The translations under genes were made by a program, and so were the position numbers. A stretch of DNA of 64,000 bases from Actinomycetes bacterium (lineage in GTDB: Bacteria; Actinomycetota; Actinomycetes; Nanopelagicales; Nanopelagicaceae): positions 1 to 64,000 of the forward strand of contig BJFY01000005.1 of NCBI GenBank assembly GCA_014190155.1, given 5' to 3'. Positions 18,721 through 29,481 of this stretch are shown here, one piece after another. The first letter of the stretch is position 1. Each line of letters opens with the position of its first letter. Below the pieces are notes generated by a model. It did not search any database and had not been told where the DNA came from. It saw nothing but the letters and a program-made list of their open reading frames with translations.

Positions 18721-19858
18721 CGGGTTCTCCCTCTTCAATTTCCTCTACATCAATAAAGTCATCGAGCGAAGTTTGGCCACCGCTCTTTAGATCTCTAACG
18801 CTATCGGTAATCTCTGGAATCGCTTTTAAAGATTTCGGGTCGCCACCGCTAATTTTCATTATCTGTTTGGCTGGATTAACCACGGTAGTTTCAGCGGTTG
18901 GAACCATATCGTTATAAGCCTTAACGGTGCTCTTTAATCGTTCGCCTACCGTTACAAGTTTAGAGTGGAGCGCTGAAACATTCTTCAAGAACTTTCCAGC
19001 TAACTCTTGAATTTCATTGGCATTAGTTGCGATTTTATTCTTACTGAAAACAAAGCCAACCGTGCGCAATAACGCCATCATTGTGGTTGGGGTCGCGATG
19101 GTTACCCCCTTTTCAAAAGCTTTATCTAGCAATCGTTTATCGATTCGGAGCGCTTCACTTAAGATGGTTTCAAATGGCGCAAAGAGAACCACGAAATCTG
19201 GCGAAGCTTCATGTTTATGGTAATCGCGTTTTGCGAGCGCAGTGACGTGCTTTAATAAATCATCAGTATGTTGTTGTAATAACGTTTCGCGCTCTGCCAT
19301 ATCTTCAGTATTAAATGCATCTAAGAAGCGATCGAATGGAAACTTTGAATCGATAAAGAGCACGCTGCCACCAGGCATCTTGATAGTTACATCTGGAATA
19401 CCTGCAGAGTCACTTCCAACTACCGCTTTCTGACGTTCGAATTCAATTCCTTCGCGCAAGCCCGCCATCTCTAAAAGAAGTTCTAATTGCGCTTCGCCAA
19501 ATTTTCCACGCGTTTGCGTATTGGAGAGCGCCCCTGCAATTTTTGTAGTTTCATCAAGTAATAACTTATTGGCATCACCCATATTTTTAATTTGGCTCTT
19601 TAAGTCGGATTCCGCAGTTGATCGGCGACGATCCGCATCTATTGCTTGGCTAGCTAAAGTTTCAACGCTCTTTTTCATCGCATCAAGTTCAGTAGTTAAG
19701 CGAGTGGAATCGCTCTGATTACTTTGCATCGTCGCAATTTGATCTTGCAACGCTTTAGTTGCGCCACGGGAATTCGCTCGTGAAATCGCAAAGGCACCAG
19801 TAGCGCCAATGGCTAACCCGATGAGTAAGCCGATGGCAAGGAATATCGCACTGTTCAT
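18710..19858 (-). CDS. rmuC: DNA recombination protein RmuC
   Basis: A 382-residue RmuC-family protein, linked to limiting inversions at short repeats, with a predicted nuclease-like core. An N-terminal transmembrane anchor (residues 3-23) is followed by a coiled coil (about 25-110) and the RmuC core with TRGKFGEAQLELLLEMAGLR, SVLFIDSKFPFDRFLDAF, DFVVLFAPFETILSEAL and VTIATPTTMMALLRTVGFVF. I start at the ATG at 19858 rather than 19891, because the anchor helix begins directly there. An acidic tail ([13 protein letters not shown]) closes it. Confidence 0.93.
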   Translation of the reverse strand: MNSAIFLAIGLLIGLAIGATGAFAISRANSRGATKALQDQIATMQSNQSDSTRLTTELDAMKKSVETLASQAIDADRRRSTAESDLKSQIKNMGDANKLLLDETTKIAGALSNTQTRGKFGEAQLELLLEMAGLREGIEFERQKAVVGSDSAGIPDVTIKMPGGSVLFIDSKFPFDRFLDAFNTEDMAERETLLQQHTDDLLKHVTALAKRDYHKHEASPDFVVLFAPFETILSEALRIDKRLLDKAFEKGVTIATPTTMMALLRTVGFVFSKNKIATNANEIQELAGKFLKNVSALHSKLVTVGERLKSTVKAYNDMVPTAETTVVNPAKQIMKISGGDPKSLKAIPEITDSVRDLKSGGQTSLDDFIDVEEIEEGEPDDN

Positions 19859-19900
19859 GCGCCTATCGTGGCAGGAAGCACCGACAATCACGCGTAGGCT

Positions 19901-19930
19901 CTACCCCTAGCTACCCCTAGCCACCCCTAG
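19901..19930. repeat. Three tandem copies of a 10-bp unit
   Basis: CTACCCCTAG, CTACCCCTAG, CCACCCCTAG follow one another between rmuC and ychF, the third with one difference. The position is upstream of both divergent genes, so the array could have a regulatory role or be simple slippage. Confidence 0.85.
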
Positions 19931-19980
19931 GTTCATATTAAAACCGCTCTGAGCCGCAAGTATTAATAGGAGTAATTCAA

Positions 19981-21054
19981 GTGAGTCTTTCAATCGGAAT
20001 TGTCGGGCTGCCGAACGTCGGTAAGTCGACCCTGTTCAATGCGCTCACCAAGAACAATGTGCTGGCTGCGAACTATCCCTTTGCCACGATTGAGCCAAAC
20101 GTTGGCGTAGTTGGCGTACCAGATCCACGGCTTGCAGTTTTAGCGAGCATTTTCAGCTCTGAAAAAATATTGCCAGCTGCCGTTTCATTTGTTGATATCG
20201 CTGGGATTGTGAAAGGCGCATCGGAAGGTGCTGGCCTTGGTAATAAATTTCTCGCCAACATCCGCGAGACCGATGCCATTTGCCAAGTAATCCGCGTTTT
20301 TAGCGATGGCGATGTGGTTCACGTTGATGGCAAAGTCGATCCAGCAAGTGATATCGAAACTATAAATACTGAATTAGCGCTTGCCGATATGCAGACTATT
20401 GAAAAAGCAATTCCAAGACTTGAAAAAGAAGCGCGCGTTCAAAAAGATCGCGTAGCAGTTTTGGAAGCAACTAAAGCTGCTGAAAAAATTCTCGGCGAAG
20501 GAAAAGTTCTCCACGGCTCCGGCATTGATTTATCGCTGATTTCAGAGTTAGGACTTTTAACTGCGAAGCCATTCTTATATGTATTTAATGTTGATGCTGC
20601 TGAATTAGTTGATAATGAGTTACGGAAGAAAATGTCCGCTTTAGTTGCGCCAGCAGAGGCAATTTTTCTAGACGCGAAGACTGAAATGGAATTGAGTGAG
20701 TTAGATGACGCTGAAGCGCTCGAACTTTTGCAGTCAATTGGACTCGATGAACCTGGCTTGAGTACTCTTGCGCGTGTTGGTTTCGTAACTCTTGGGTTGC
20801 AGACATATCTCACTGCGGGCCCTAAAGAAGCTCGTGCGTGGACAATTCACAAAGGTGATACCGCTCCAGTTGCGGCTGGTGTGATTCATACGGATTTCCA
20901 AAAAGGCTTTATCAAAGCCGAAGTTGTTTCATTTGAAGACCTAGTAGCCGCAGGTTCAATGGTTGAAGCAAAAGGAAAAGGAAAAGTTCGTATGGAAGGT
21001 AAGGATTACGTAATGTCCGATGGCGATGTAGTGGAGTTCCGATTCAATGTCTAA
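19981..21054 (+). CDS. ychF: Redox-regulated ribosome-binding ATPase YchF
   Basis: A 357-residue Obg-family ATPase that binds ribosomes and prefers ATP over GTP. P-loop [17 protein letters not shown] (about residues 8-24), switch [22 protein letters not shown], the altered G4 site YVFNVDAAE (in place of NKxD), and the C-terminal TGS domain with [20 protein letters not shown]. The GTG start has GGAG nine bases upstream. Its 3' end overlaps typA by eight bases. Confidence 0.97.
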   Translation: MSLSIGIVGLPNVGKSTLFNALTKNNVLAANYPFATIEPNVGVVGVPDPRLAVLASIFSSEKILPAAVSFVDIAGIVKGASEGAGLGNKFLANIRETDAICQVIRVFSDGDVVHVDGKVDPASDIETINTELALADMQTIEKAIPRLEKEARVQKDRVAVLEATKAAEKILGEGKVLHGSGIDLSLISELGLLTAKPFLYVFNVDAAELVDNELRKKMSALVAPAEAIFLDAKTEMELSELDDAEALELLQSIGLDEPGLSTLARVGFVTLGLQTYLTAGPKEARAWTIHKGDTAPVAAGVIHTDFQKGFIKAEVVSFEDLVAAGSMVEAKGKGKVRMEGKDYVMSDGDVVEFRFNV

Positions 21055-22951
21055 AACAAAGAAGCAAGCGCATTTAGAAGGTCTACCAATTAAGCACCGC
21101 GAAAACTTACGGAGCTTGGCGATTATCGCCCACGTTGACCATGGCAAGACCACGCTCGTTGATGCCATGTTGTGGCAATCCGGCGCATTCGCTGCTTACA
21201 AGGAACAGTCTGAAGGAAAAGAGCGCGTCATGGATTCCATGGATTTAGAGCGCGAAAAAGGAATCACAATTCTTGCAAAGAACACTGCAGTAAAACGCGG
21301 CGATTCAATCGTTAACATTATTGATACACCTGGCCACGCAGATTTCGGTGGCGAAGTAGAACGCGGTTTAGAGATGGTAGATGGCGTAGCACTTTTAGTC
21401 GATGCTTCTGAAGGTCCGTTGCCCCAAACCCGTTTTGTTTTGCGCAAAGCTCTTGAGAAAAATCTGCCAGTTATTTTAATTATCAACAAAGTTGACCGTC
21501 CCGATGCGCGTATCGCTGCCGTAGTTGACGAAACTTATGAACTATTTTTAGATCTCGATGCAAATGAAGAACAAATTGATTTCCCAATTGTTTATACATC
21601 TGCAAAAGCAGGTCGGGCATCACTTAACCGTCCCGCAGATGGTGGTATGCCTGATGAAGCGAACTTAGATGTGCTCTTCGACACGATCTTTAAAACAATT
21701 CCAGCTCCGGTTTATCACGAAGGCGCACCGCTCCAAGCACATGTAACAAACTTGGATTCATCGCCATACCTTGGTCGACTTGCACTATGCCGAGTTCGCG
21801 AAGGTGTAATTCGTAAGGGCCAGATGGTTACTTGGATTAAGACCGATGGCACAACCGAGAAAGTTAAAGTTTCTGAACTTCTAATTACCGAAGCGCTAGA
21901 TCGCGTTCCTGCGCTAGAAGCGCATCCAGGCGACATTATTGCGGTTGCTGGAATTGAGACCATTACTTTGGGTGAAACTCTTGCTGATCCAGAAAATGCA
22001 CATGCGCTACCACTAATTACCGTTGATGAACCATCAATTTCAATGACTATTGGTATCAATACCTCACCACTTGCTGGCAAGAGCGGAAAATTACTTACTG
22101 CTCGCCAAGTTAAGAGTCGCCTTGATGCCGAGCTAGTAGGTAACGTTTCACTTCGAGTTTTAAATACCGAGCGCCCAGATACTTGGGAAGTTCAAGGCCG
22201 CGGTGAATTACAACTTGCAGTGCTTGTTGAAATCATGAAGCGCGAAGGGTTCGAATTAACTGTTGGTAAGCCACAAGTAGTTATTAAGAAAGTGGATGGC
22301 AAAATTCACGAACCAATGGAACATTTAACAATTGATGCTCCAGAAGATTACTTAGGTGTGATTACCCAATTGATGGCGCTCCGTAAAGGTCGTATGGAAC
22401 AGATGGTTAATCATGGCACCGGTTGGATCCGGTTAGATTACCGAGTTCCATCTCGCGGCCTGATTGGTTTCCGTACCGAGTTCTTAACTGAAACTCGCGG
22501 AACTGGTTTACTCCACCACGTCTTTGATGGTTACGAAGCTTGGCATGGCGATATCCGTACTCGCGGAACTGGTTCGTTAGTTTCTGATCGGTTAGGTGTT
22601 GTAACTTCTTATGCACTTTATGGCACGCAAGATCGCGGCAGCATCTTCGTTGAACCAGGCGATGAAGTTTACGAAGGTATGGTTATTGGCGAGAATTCAC
22701 GTAACGATGATATGGACGTTAACTGCGTGCGCGAAAAGAAACTTACTAACATGCGTGCTTCCGGTACCGATGAATCAGAGCGTTTGATTCCGCCCAAGAA
22801 GCTCAACATGGAAGGGGCTTTGGAATTTTGCCGCGAAGATGAATGCGTTGAAGTTACGCCAGCCGTAGTTCGCATCCGTAAGGTTGTCCTCGATGGCCAA
22901 GAGCGGGCTCGTGCTACTGCGCGCGCGAAGAAAGCCAACCTAACTAGCTAA
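21047..22951 (+). CDS. typA: Ribosome-associated GTPase TypA/BipA
   Basis: A 634-residue translational GTPase of the BipA family, assisting 50S assembly and stress adaptation. G1 is [16 protein letters not shown], the switch I block [15 protein letters not shown]3 [16 protein letters not shown] and G4 [11 protein letters not shown]-like domains follow, and the BipA-specific C-terminal domain contains [20 protein letters not shown] and [15 protein letters not shown]. It overlaps ychF and is probably co-transcribed with it. Confidence 0.97.
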   Translation: MSKTKKQAHLEGLPIKHRENLRSLAIIAHVDHGKTTLVDAMLWQSGAFAAYKEQSEGKERVMDSMDLEREKGITILAKNTAVKRGDSIVNIIDTPGHADFGGEVERGLEMVDGVALLVDASEGPLPQTRFVLRKALEKNLPVILIINKVDRPDARIAAVVDETYELFLDLDANEEQIDFPIVYTSAKAGRASLNRPADGGMPDEANLDVLFDTIFKTIPAPVYHEGAPLQAHVTNLDSSPYLGRLALCRVREGVIRKGQMVTWIKTDGTTEKVKVSELLITEALDRVPALEAHPGDIIAVAGIETITLGETLADPENAHALPLITVDEPSISMTIGINTSPLAGKSGKLLTARQVKSRLDAELVGNVSLRVLNTERPDTWEVQGRGELQLAVLVEIMKREGFELTVGKPQVVIKKVDGKIHEPMEHLTIDAPEDYLGVITQLMALRKGRMEQMVNHGTGWIRLDYRVPSRGLIGFRTEFLTETRGTGLLHHVFDGYEAWHGDIRTRGTGSLVSDRLGVVTSYALYGTQDRGSIFVEPGDEVYEGMVIGENSRNDDMDVNCVREKKLTNMRASGTDESERLIPPKKLNMEGALEFCREDECVEVTPAVVRIRKVVLDGQERARATARAKKANLTS

Positions 22952-22972
22952 ACCCACGGGTTTGTCGGCGTC

Positions 22973-25900
22973 ATGGGGTTGGATAAAGACCTGATGACAA
23001 ACCGCAGAAGTGAAGCACCGAAACTGGAATTGCTTCGAAAACCGCTGCCTGAACTTAACTTTTCCTATTCCGAAAAACAGAGTGAAGTCATCTCACACTC
23101 TGGCAAGAATCCGCTAATTGTCTTAGGCGGACCAGGAACCGGAAAGACTCAAACTTTAATTGCGCAAGCTCTGGCAAAGATAGATGCGGGGATTGACCCA
23201 AATTCGATATTAATTTTAACTTTTGGTCGCGATCGCGCAGATTATCTCCGCGATGAGATTTCGCTCCGTTCGCCTAAAACTGCAAATGAACCATTGGCGC
23301 GAACATTTCATGCTTTGGCGTTTTCAATTGTAAGAATGGCAACTTCGGAAGATAAACCCGATCCAATTCTATTTTCCGGCTCAGAGCAAGATTCATATAT
23401 TAAGCAGATGCTACTTACTGATTCTGCCGATAATTTAAGTGGTTGGCCAGCAGAACTCAAAGCCGCGCTACCCACCCGAGGTTTTGCAAAAGAGTTACGT
23501 GATGTTCTATTGCGCGCAACTGAACGCGGTCTATATCCAGAAAAACTTAGCGAATATGCAAAAACTTACGCTGAAAATTATTGGTCTCAAATCGCGAAAT
23601 TCTGGGATAGGTATATCAAATCTTTAGCAATGCGCGAAGAAGGTGCGGCTGACGCAAAAGAGCGGATTGATCCCAGCGGATTAATTATTGCTGCAATGTT
23701 ACGGTTACAAGATAATCCTAATTTGTTATCTGATTTACGGGCTAAATATTCAGTGATTATGGTTGATGAATTTCAAGAGAGCGATATTTCACATCGGTTA
23801 TTGCTTTCATACTTAAGTAGTGGAGATTTCACAATTTTTGCCGATCCAGATTCAACAATAGGAAGATTTCGCGGCGCTGATCCGGAAGGGCTTAAGAGTT
23901 ACTTCAACACCTTAAAAGAAAAAGGAGCTGATGAGGTTCTCCTTATTGAAAATTATCGGAGTAGTGCAGCAATTGTTGAACTCACTAAATCAGTCGCGAT
24001 GAAATTCCGTGGTCGAAATTCAGTTAGAGATGTAACGGCTCTAAGAAAAGATGAGAGTCCGGAAGTCAGCGTTTTACGCCTCCAATCCCAATCTGATGAG
24101 GCCTCATATATAGCGCACGCATTTAGGAGCGCCCATTTACATAACGGTGTGCCTTGGTCAGAGATGGCGGTAATTGTTAGATCACCCGGACCTGCGGTCG
24201 CTGCGATTCGGAGAGCGCTTTCCTTAAGTGGAGTCCCTACTCGAGTTGATACTGATGTATTTTCACTGGCAGATAATCCAGTTGTAAAACCATTTCTAAC
24301 CCTTGCTGAATTTGCCTTAGGGGCTATTGAGATTAACGCCGAAAATTATCCAATCATGGAGGAGCTACTTTTCTCTGAAATCGGCGGCGCTGATCCAATC
24401 TCGCTCCGGCGAATTCGTCAAGAGTTGAGCAGAACTCGAGATGAAAGTGATTTACGTTCTGCAACAGAACTAACTCTTGATGCGATTACAGATCCAATAA
24501 TTTCGATTCCTTGGGAGAACGCAATTCCGATTAAGCGGATCAATGATTTACTTCGGCGCGCTAAAACTCTACTTAGAAAGCATCCAAAACTAAGTATTTC
24601 AGATTTACTCTGGGAAATTTGGAGTAATGCCGAAAATATTGAAGGTGAGAAAATATCTAGCGTATGGCGTACTTTGGCGCTGCGTGGTGGTTCCCGCGGT
24701 GGTCAAGCAGATCGCGATTTAGATACGATGCTAGAACTCTTTGAATCAGCTCGGCGCTACGTTGAACGCTTTCCAAATTCAAAACCAACTGAATATATAA
24801 ATCAAATTCGTGGCGAGGATATTCTCGGCGACACCATTACTTTGCAAGGACAGAAAGCTGAATTGGTGGCAATTCTTACGGTGCATTCGGCCAAAGGCAG
24901 AGAGTGGGAGATAGTTGCACTTGCTGGAATGCAAGATGGAATCTGGCCAAATTTAAAAGCACGCGGTTCATTACTCGGTAGTGATCGGTTAGTAGAAGCG
25001 CTTCGATCACAATCGATTTCACGGGCGGAGCTAGATGAATCTGCAAGCCAAGCTCTTTTGGAAGATGAACGCCGCCTGCTACACGTTGCGGTCTCTAGGG
25101 CAAAAAAGTCGCTACTTATCACCGCAATCACTCGCGAAGATGATGAGCCTTCGAGATTTTTTGAGGAGCTCTCTGACTTTGTGAATGGCGAAATTGATGG
25201 CGAACCACTTGTAACGCAAATTCCGCGGCCGCTAACCTCTAGCGCGCTAGTTGCAACTTTACGTCGAACTCTGACTTCTGAATTTAGTAGCGTGGTAGAT
25301 CGGGAGTTGGCTGCGGCGCTACTTGCCACTCTTGCAAAAGAAAATATTAGTAGCGCAAACCCAGAAAATTGGTTGGGGTATTTAGCGCCGTCAATTGATA
25401 AACCGCTAATTGAACTAGGCAATCTGATTTATGTGTCGCCAAGTAGCATTCAAAACTTTACTGAATGCGGTTTAAAGTGGTTTTTGGAGCGAAATGGCAG
25501 CCGGGATGGCGATAGCACTGCGCAAATTCTCGGTTCAGCGCTCCATGCATTTGCGGCGCTGCTGCATACCAATCCCGAGTTGACCCCGGATGAATTAAAA
25601 ACGCGACTAAACAATTCCTGGTCACTTATAGATATGAATAAAGGTTGGGTTAAGGATCGCGAATTAGCTCGCGCGACCGATATGTTAGAAAAATTTTTTA
25701 CTTGGCATTTTGCATCTGACCGAAAATTATTAGCTGTGGAGAAAGAATTTAGCGTAACGGTCGGGAATGCGATTATCAAAGGAAGTGTTGATCGAATTGA
25801 AATAACTGATAACGGTGAAATTGTGATTGTTGATTTAAAGACTGGAAAAACTGCAACTAGCGCAAAAGATACCGTTGACCACAAACAATTACAGGCTTAC

Positions 25901-26176
25901 CAGCTCGCCGTAATTGAAGGTGCATTTACCGAATTGAATCCAAACACGACGTCGGGTGGTGCAGAACTACTATTCGTTGGCAATAATGCAAAAAGCGCAT
26001 CAGTACGATCACAAGAGCCAATAGATGGCGAAGTTTTTAAAGTGGAAGTTGCCGAAGTTGCCATAGGTATGAGCGGTTCCCAATTTAGGGCAACGATTAA
26101 CGATCAATGTGATCGATGTCCAGTAAGAAAGAGTTGTCCGATTCAAAGCCACGGTAGAACAGTGGTGGAGCAATGA
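22973..26176 (+). CDS. adnA: AdnA-like helicase-nuclease subunit
   Basis: A 1067-residue UvrD/Rep-like motor with a C-terminal RecB-type nuclease, corresponding to AdnA of the mycobacterial AdnAB double-strand-break resection complex. Walker A is LGGPGTGKTQTLIAQAL (about residues 49-65), motif II VIMVDEFQESDIS, and an arginine motif IENYRSS is present. The nuclease domain has IVIVDLKTGKT (the D-x-K pair). Four Cys, one near residue 832 (FTECGLKWFL) and three in QCDRCPVRKSCP near the end, form an AddB-style Fe-S pattern. Its stop overlaps adnB by four bases (ATGA), and the pair should form one heterodimer. Confidence 0.92.
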   Translation: MGLDKDLMTNRRSEAPKLELLRKPLPELNFSYSEKQSEVISHSGKNPLIVLGGPGTGKTQTLIAQALAKIDAGIDPNSILILTFGRDRADYLRDEISLRSPKTANEPLARTFHALAFSIVRMATSEDKPDPILFSGSEQDSYIKQMLLTDSADNLSGWPAELKAALPTRGFAKELRDVLLRATERGLYPEKLSEYAKTYAENYWSQIAKFWDRYIKSLAMREEGAADAKERIDPSGLIIAAMLRLQDNPNLLSDLRAKYSVIMVDEFQESDISHRLLLSYLSSGDFTIFADPDSTIGRFRGADPEGLKSYFNTLKEKGADEVLLIENYRSSAAIVELTKSVAMKFRGRNSVRDVTALRKDESPEVSVLRLQSQSDEASYIAHAFRSAHLHNGVPWSEMAVIVRSPGPAVAAIRRALSLSGVPTRVDTDVFSLADNPVVKPFLTLAEFALGAIEINAENYPIMEELLFSEIGGADPISLRRIRQELSRTRDESDLRSATELTLDAITDPIISIPWENAIPIKRINDLLRRAKTLLRKHPKLSISDLLWEIWSNAENIEGEKISSVWRTLALRGGSRGGQADRDLDTMLELFESARRYVERFPNSKPTEYINQIRGEDILGDTITLQGQKAELVAILTVHSAKGREWEIVALAGMQDGIWPNLKARGSLLGSDRLVEALRSQSISRAELDESASQALLEDERRLLHVAVSRAKKSLLITAITREDDEPSRFFEELSDFVNGEIDGEPLVTQIPRPLTSSALVATLRRTLTSEFSSVVDRELAAALLATLAKENISSANPENWLGYLAPSIDKPLIELGNLIYVSPSSIQNFTECGLKWFLERNGSRDGDSTAQILGSALHAFAALLHTNPELTPDELKTRLNNSWSLIDMNKGWVKDRELARATDMLEKFFTWHFASDRKLLAVEKEFSVTVGNAIIKGSVDRIEITDNGEIVIVDLKTGKTATSAKDTVDHKQLQAYQLAVIEGAFTELNPNTTSGGAELLFVGNNAKSASVRSQEPIDGEVFKVEVAEVAIGMSGSQFRATINDQCDRCPVRKSCPIQSHGRTVVEQ

Positions 26177-29100
26177 AAATCAGTCCCGCCCAAATAGCCA
26201 CTGCCTTAAGAAAGATCGATAACGACGTTAATGCCCCAACGGATGAACAAGTTTTAGTTATTTCATCGCCGCTTGAGCCTGCAGTCGTTGTGGCTGGTGC
26301 AGGTTCTGGCAAGACTGAAACTATGAGCGCGCGCGTGCTCTGGTTAGTTATTAACGGTTATGTTAAACCAGATCAAATATTAGGTTTAACTTTTACTAGA
26401 AAAGCTGCCGGCGAATTAGCAATTCGAATTCGAATTCGACTACGTCAATTAATGAAAAGCGATTTAGTATCGAAAGAATTAGCAAAGGAAATTGAGAATA
26501 ATTTAGATGTGACCGTACTTACTTATCATTCTTATGCGGCGCGCGTATTAAGTGAACACGCAATCCGAATCGGAATCGATGCAGATACCACACCTATTGG
26601 TGAAGCAGCAGCATGGCAGATTGCATCTGATTTGGTAAATAATTTCGAATCGCTCGCCGCCCCATTAATTAGCGCACCTTCGACCGTGATTGATGATGTG
26701 ATGTTGCTTTCAAAACTAATTGCTGAACATGGATGTAGCGTTGCAGATGTCAGCAATGAAATGGAACGGATTATTTCGGCGCTAATTGCCTTACCTGGAA
26801 AAGATACTAAAGAGATTAGAGATATTTACCAGGCTTTTAAAGAACGAGCTGCAATATTGCCAATTGTCGAACGAATTGATGAACACCGTAAATCTCGAGG
26901 TTTACTAACTTTTGATGACCAGATGAGTTTGGCTGCTGAACTTTCGCAACTATTTCCAGATATTGGAGTTTCCGAACGTGCGAAATATAAAGTGGTACTT
27001 TTAGATGAGTATCAAGATACTTCACAGAGCCAATTGACTTTGCTCTCTAATTTGTTTGGTTTTGATAAGACCACCGGCGCAGCAATTGCCACCGGTCACC
27101 CGGTAACTGCAGTAGGCGATCCGTTCCAATCCATCTATGGTTGGCGCGGTGCGAGTGCCGATACTTTGGACTCGTTTCCCGCTTATTTCCCCGGGGTTTC
27201 ACCGCGTTATTCGCTCTCATCAAGTTGGCGGAATGATCATGTAATTCTCGATTTAGCCAACAACGTGATTAGTTATATCAACGATAGAACCAGATTGCGG
27301 GATCAAAAACGAGTTGAAGTTGCAGAGTTAAAAGCTAGAGCGAACGCTGGCCTTGGCCAACTTGCTTGCGGACTATTCGAAACTAAAAGTTTGGAAGCCC
27401 AAGGAATTGCGGAGTATTTTGAAAAACTTTGGTTTGACCCTAAGCGAGCCGCAAAGTTAGAGAAAGATCGTTCTTCATTTGCGGTATTAGTCCGAAACCG
27501 AAAACAGATTCCAGATATTGAAGCAGCCCTCCGCACGCTACGAATTCCAGTTGAAATAGTTGGCGTAGGCGGTTTAGTTCATGTGCCTGAAGTTGCCGAT
27601 GTAATCGCAACTCTAAAAGTTTTGGCATTCCCTGATAAAGGCAGCGCGTTGATGCGATTGTTAACTGGACCAAGATTTGCAATCGGCGCTAAAGATATTG
27701 CAGCGCTAGGTGAGTTCTCTAGAAAGCGTGCAGCTTCCGAAAAACGTGATAGCCGCGCCTTAGTCAAGTTAATCGAGGCTGGCAATCCAAGTAGCGCAGA
27801 GAACGATGACATTTTTATGGGAAGTATTGTGGATGCGCTCGATGAAATTGAAAGTGCATTACCAGCAGATTTTTCACCTGTAGGTTATGCAAGATTAGTA
27901 AAAGCGGCGCGAGAATTTAGAACGCTTCGATCTCGAGTCGGTACTTCAATTACAGATCTCATTATCGATATTGAAAGAGCACAACATCTAGATGTTGAAG
28001 TTTTAGTACGAGATGGGGTGGCGCATGGTCGTCGCCACTTAGATCGCTTCTTAGATGAGGCTGCAAAATATCAACGGACTGGCGGTTCGTTATCGCAATT
28101 TTTAAATTGGTTGGAAGCTGCATCCTCGGAGGAGGGCGGATTGAAATCCGGATCAGTGGATGTCCGTAGCGATGTGGTTCAAATCCTCACTATTCACGGT
28201 GCAAAAGGCGCGGAGTGGGATGTGGTTGCAGTACCTGGGCTAGCCAAGGGTCAATTCCCAGTTGAAGGAAAGCGAGTTGATAACTGGTTGAAAGATGAAG
28301 GTCAAATTCCATTCTCACTTCGGGGCGATGCCGCTCAGCTACCTAAATTCCGAATTGAGAACGTTATGGATATGAAAGGCGCGAAAGCAGAGCGGATTAG
28401 ATTTGATGAAGAGTGTAAAGATAAACATCTCGACGAAGAATTTCGATTAGGTTATGTCGCATTTACCCGCGCTAAAACTCATCTACTCTGCACCACTTCA
28501 TGGTGGCGTGATGGTGAAAAACCGGTTCCACCAAGTGCGCTATTTGAGCAGGTTCTAATAATAGCCAATGCAAATCCTAAAGCTATAAAATTTCTTACTG
28601 ATATCGGCGAGCAGCCACTTGATGAAAACAATCCAAATTTTGCCGAGCCAAGATCTGAAATCTGGCCGAAAGACCCACTTGGCGATATGAGAACTATTTT
28701 TAATGAATCTGTATCTCAAGTGGTTAGCGCAAAAAGTTTTGAGCGGGCCCAACTTGTTGGCGAGATCTCTAAATTACCTTCCGAACCAGCTTCGTGGGTA
28801 AAAGATGCAATCGCGCTACTTGATGAAATTGCCCGATCTCGAAATCCGCAAGTAATATTTCTACCGCAGCGATTATCGGTATCAACGCTCTTAACGCTGC
28901 AATCCGATCCAAGTGAATTAGCGCTTCGAATTCGACGCCCGATGCCATCACATACAGATATCTATGCCCAGCGTGGCACAATTTTCCACTCGTGGATTGA
29001 AAAACATTTCAAGTTACCAACCCTTTTTAGCGATGATGAAATTGCACTTGAAAGCGGCGGTAGCGATCTCGAACTTGAGATTTTAAAGCAGCGTTGGCTT

Positions 29101-29481
29101 GAAAGTGATTGGGCGAAATTAACACCATATGAAGTAGAGACGCCATTTGAAACAGTTCTAGGCGGGGTCTTAATCCGCGGTCGAATGGATGCTATTTATC
29201 GCTTCCAAAACCCGGAAAAAGATCGACTGCCAGGCAATGACTTTAGATATGAAGTCGTGGATTGGAAGACCGGAAAAGTTAAAGATGGCGAGGACTTAGC
29301 AAACGCCACCATTCAACTTGCAGCTTATCGACTAGCTTTTTCTAGATTAACCGGTCTCCCAATTAACTTAATTAGCGCAGCATTCCATTATGTTGCAGAG
29401 AACCAAACGCTTCGCCCAGCAGATTTGATGGATGAGGCTGACCTAATCGCGCTGGTTGAAAACGTTAAAGTATTTCAATAG
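26173..29481 (+). CDS. adnB: AdnB-like helicase-nuclease subunit
   Basis: A 1102-residue partner of AdnA. Walker A is VVAGAGSGKTETMSARVLW, motif Ia GLTFTRKAAGELAIRI, motif II VVLLDEYQDTSQSQ, the Q-rich motif III AVGDPFQSIYGWRGA, motif V LTIHGAKGAEWDVVAVPGL and motif VI RLGYVAFTRAKTHLL. The C-terminal nuclease carries YEVVDWKTGKVKDGEDL and QLAAYRLAF. All helicase and nuclease motifs look intact, so both subunits should have nuclease activity. It is translationally coupled to adnA and converges on the EEP gene with a 17-base overlap. Confidence 0.93.
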   Translation: MKISPAQIATALRKIDNDVNAPTDEQVLVISSPLEPAVVVAGAGSGKTETMSARVLWLVINGYVKPDQILGLTFTRKAAGELAIRIRIRLRQLMKSDLVSKELAKEIENNLDVTVLTYHSYAARVLSEHAIRIGIDADTTPIGEAAAWQIASDLVNNFESLAAPLISAPSTVIDDVMLLSKLIAEHGCSVADVSNEMERIISALIALPGKDTKEIRDIYQAFKERAAILPIVERIDEHRKSRGLLTFDDQMSLAAELSQLFPDIGVSERAKYKVVLLDEYQDTSQSQLTLLSNLFGFDKTTGAAIATGHPVTAVGDPFQSIYGWRGASADTLDSFPAYFPGVSPRYSLSSSWRNDHVILDLANNVISYINDRTRLRDQKRVEVAELKARANAGLGQLACGLFETKSLEAQGIAEYFEKLWFDPKRAAKLEKDRSSFAVLVRNRKQIPDIEAALRTLRIPVEIVGVGGLVHVPEVADVIATLKVLAFPDKGSALMRLLTGPRFAIGAKDIAALGEFSRKRAASEKRDSRALVKLIEAGNPSSAENDDIFMGSIVDALDEIESALPADFSPVGYARLVKAAREFRTLRSRVGTSITDLIIDIERAQHLDVEVLVRDGVAHGRRHLDRFLDEAAKYQRTGGSLSQFLNWLEAASSEEGGLKSGSVDVRSDVVQILTIHGAKGAEWDVVAVPGLAKGQFPVEGKRVDNWLKDEGQIPFSLRGDAAQLPKFRIENVMDMKGAKAERIRFDEECKDKHLDEEFRLGYVAFTRAKTHLLCTTSWWRDGEKPVPPSALFEQVLIIANANPKAIKFLTDIGEQPLDENNPNFAEPRSEIWPKDPLGDMRTIFNESVSQVVSAKSFERAQLVGEISKLPSEPASWVKDAIALLDEIARSRNPQVIFLPQRLSVSTLLTLQSDPSELALRIRRPMPSHTDIYAQRGTIFHSWIEKHFKLPTLFSDDEIALESGGSDLELEILKQRWLESDWAKLTPYEVETPFETVLGGVLIRGRMDAIYRFQNPEKDRLPGNDFRYEVVDWKTGKVKDGEDLANATIQLAAYRLAFSRLTGLPINLISAAFHYVAENQTLRPADLMDEADLIALVENVKVFQ

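Noticed and set aside
24802-25422. Long antisense frame (206 codons) in adnA
   Set aside because: Ser/Ala-rich translation with no family resemblance, opposite a fully conserved helicase reading frame; a shadow.
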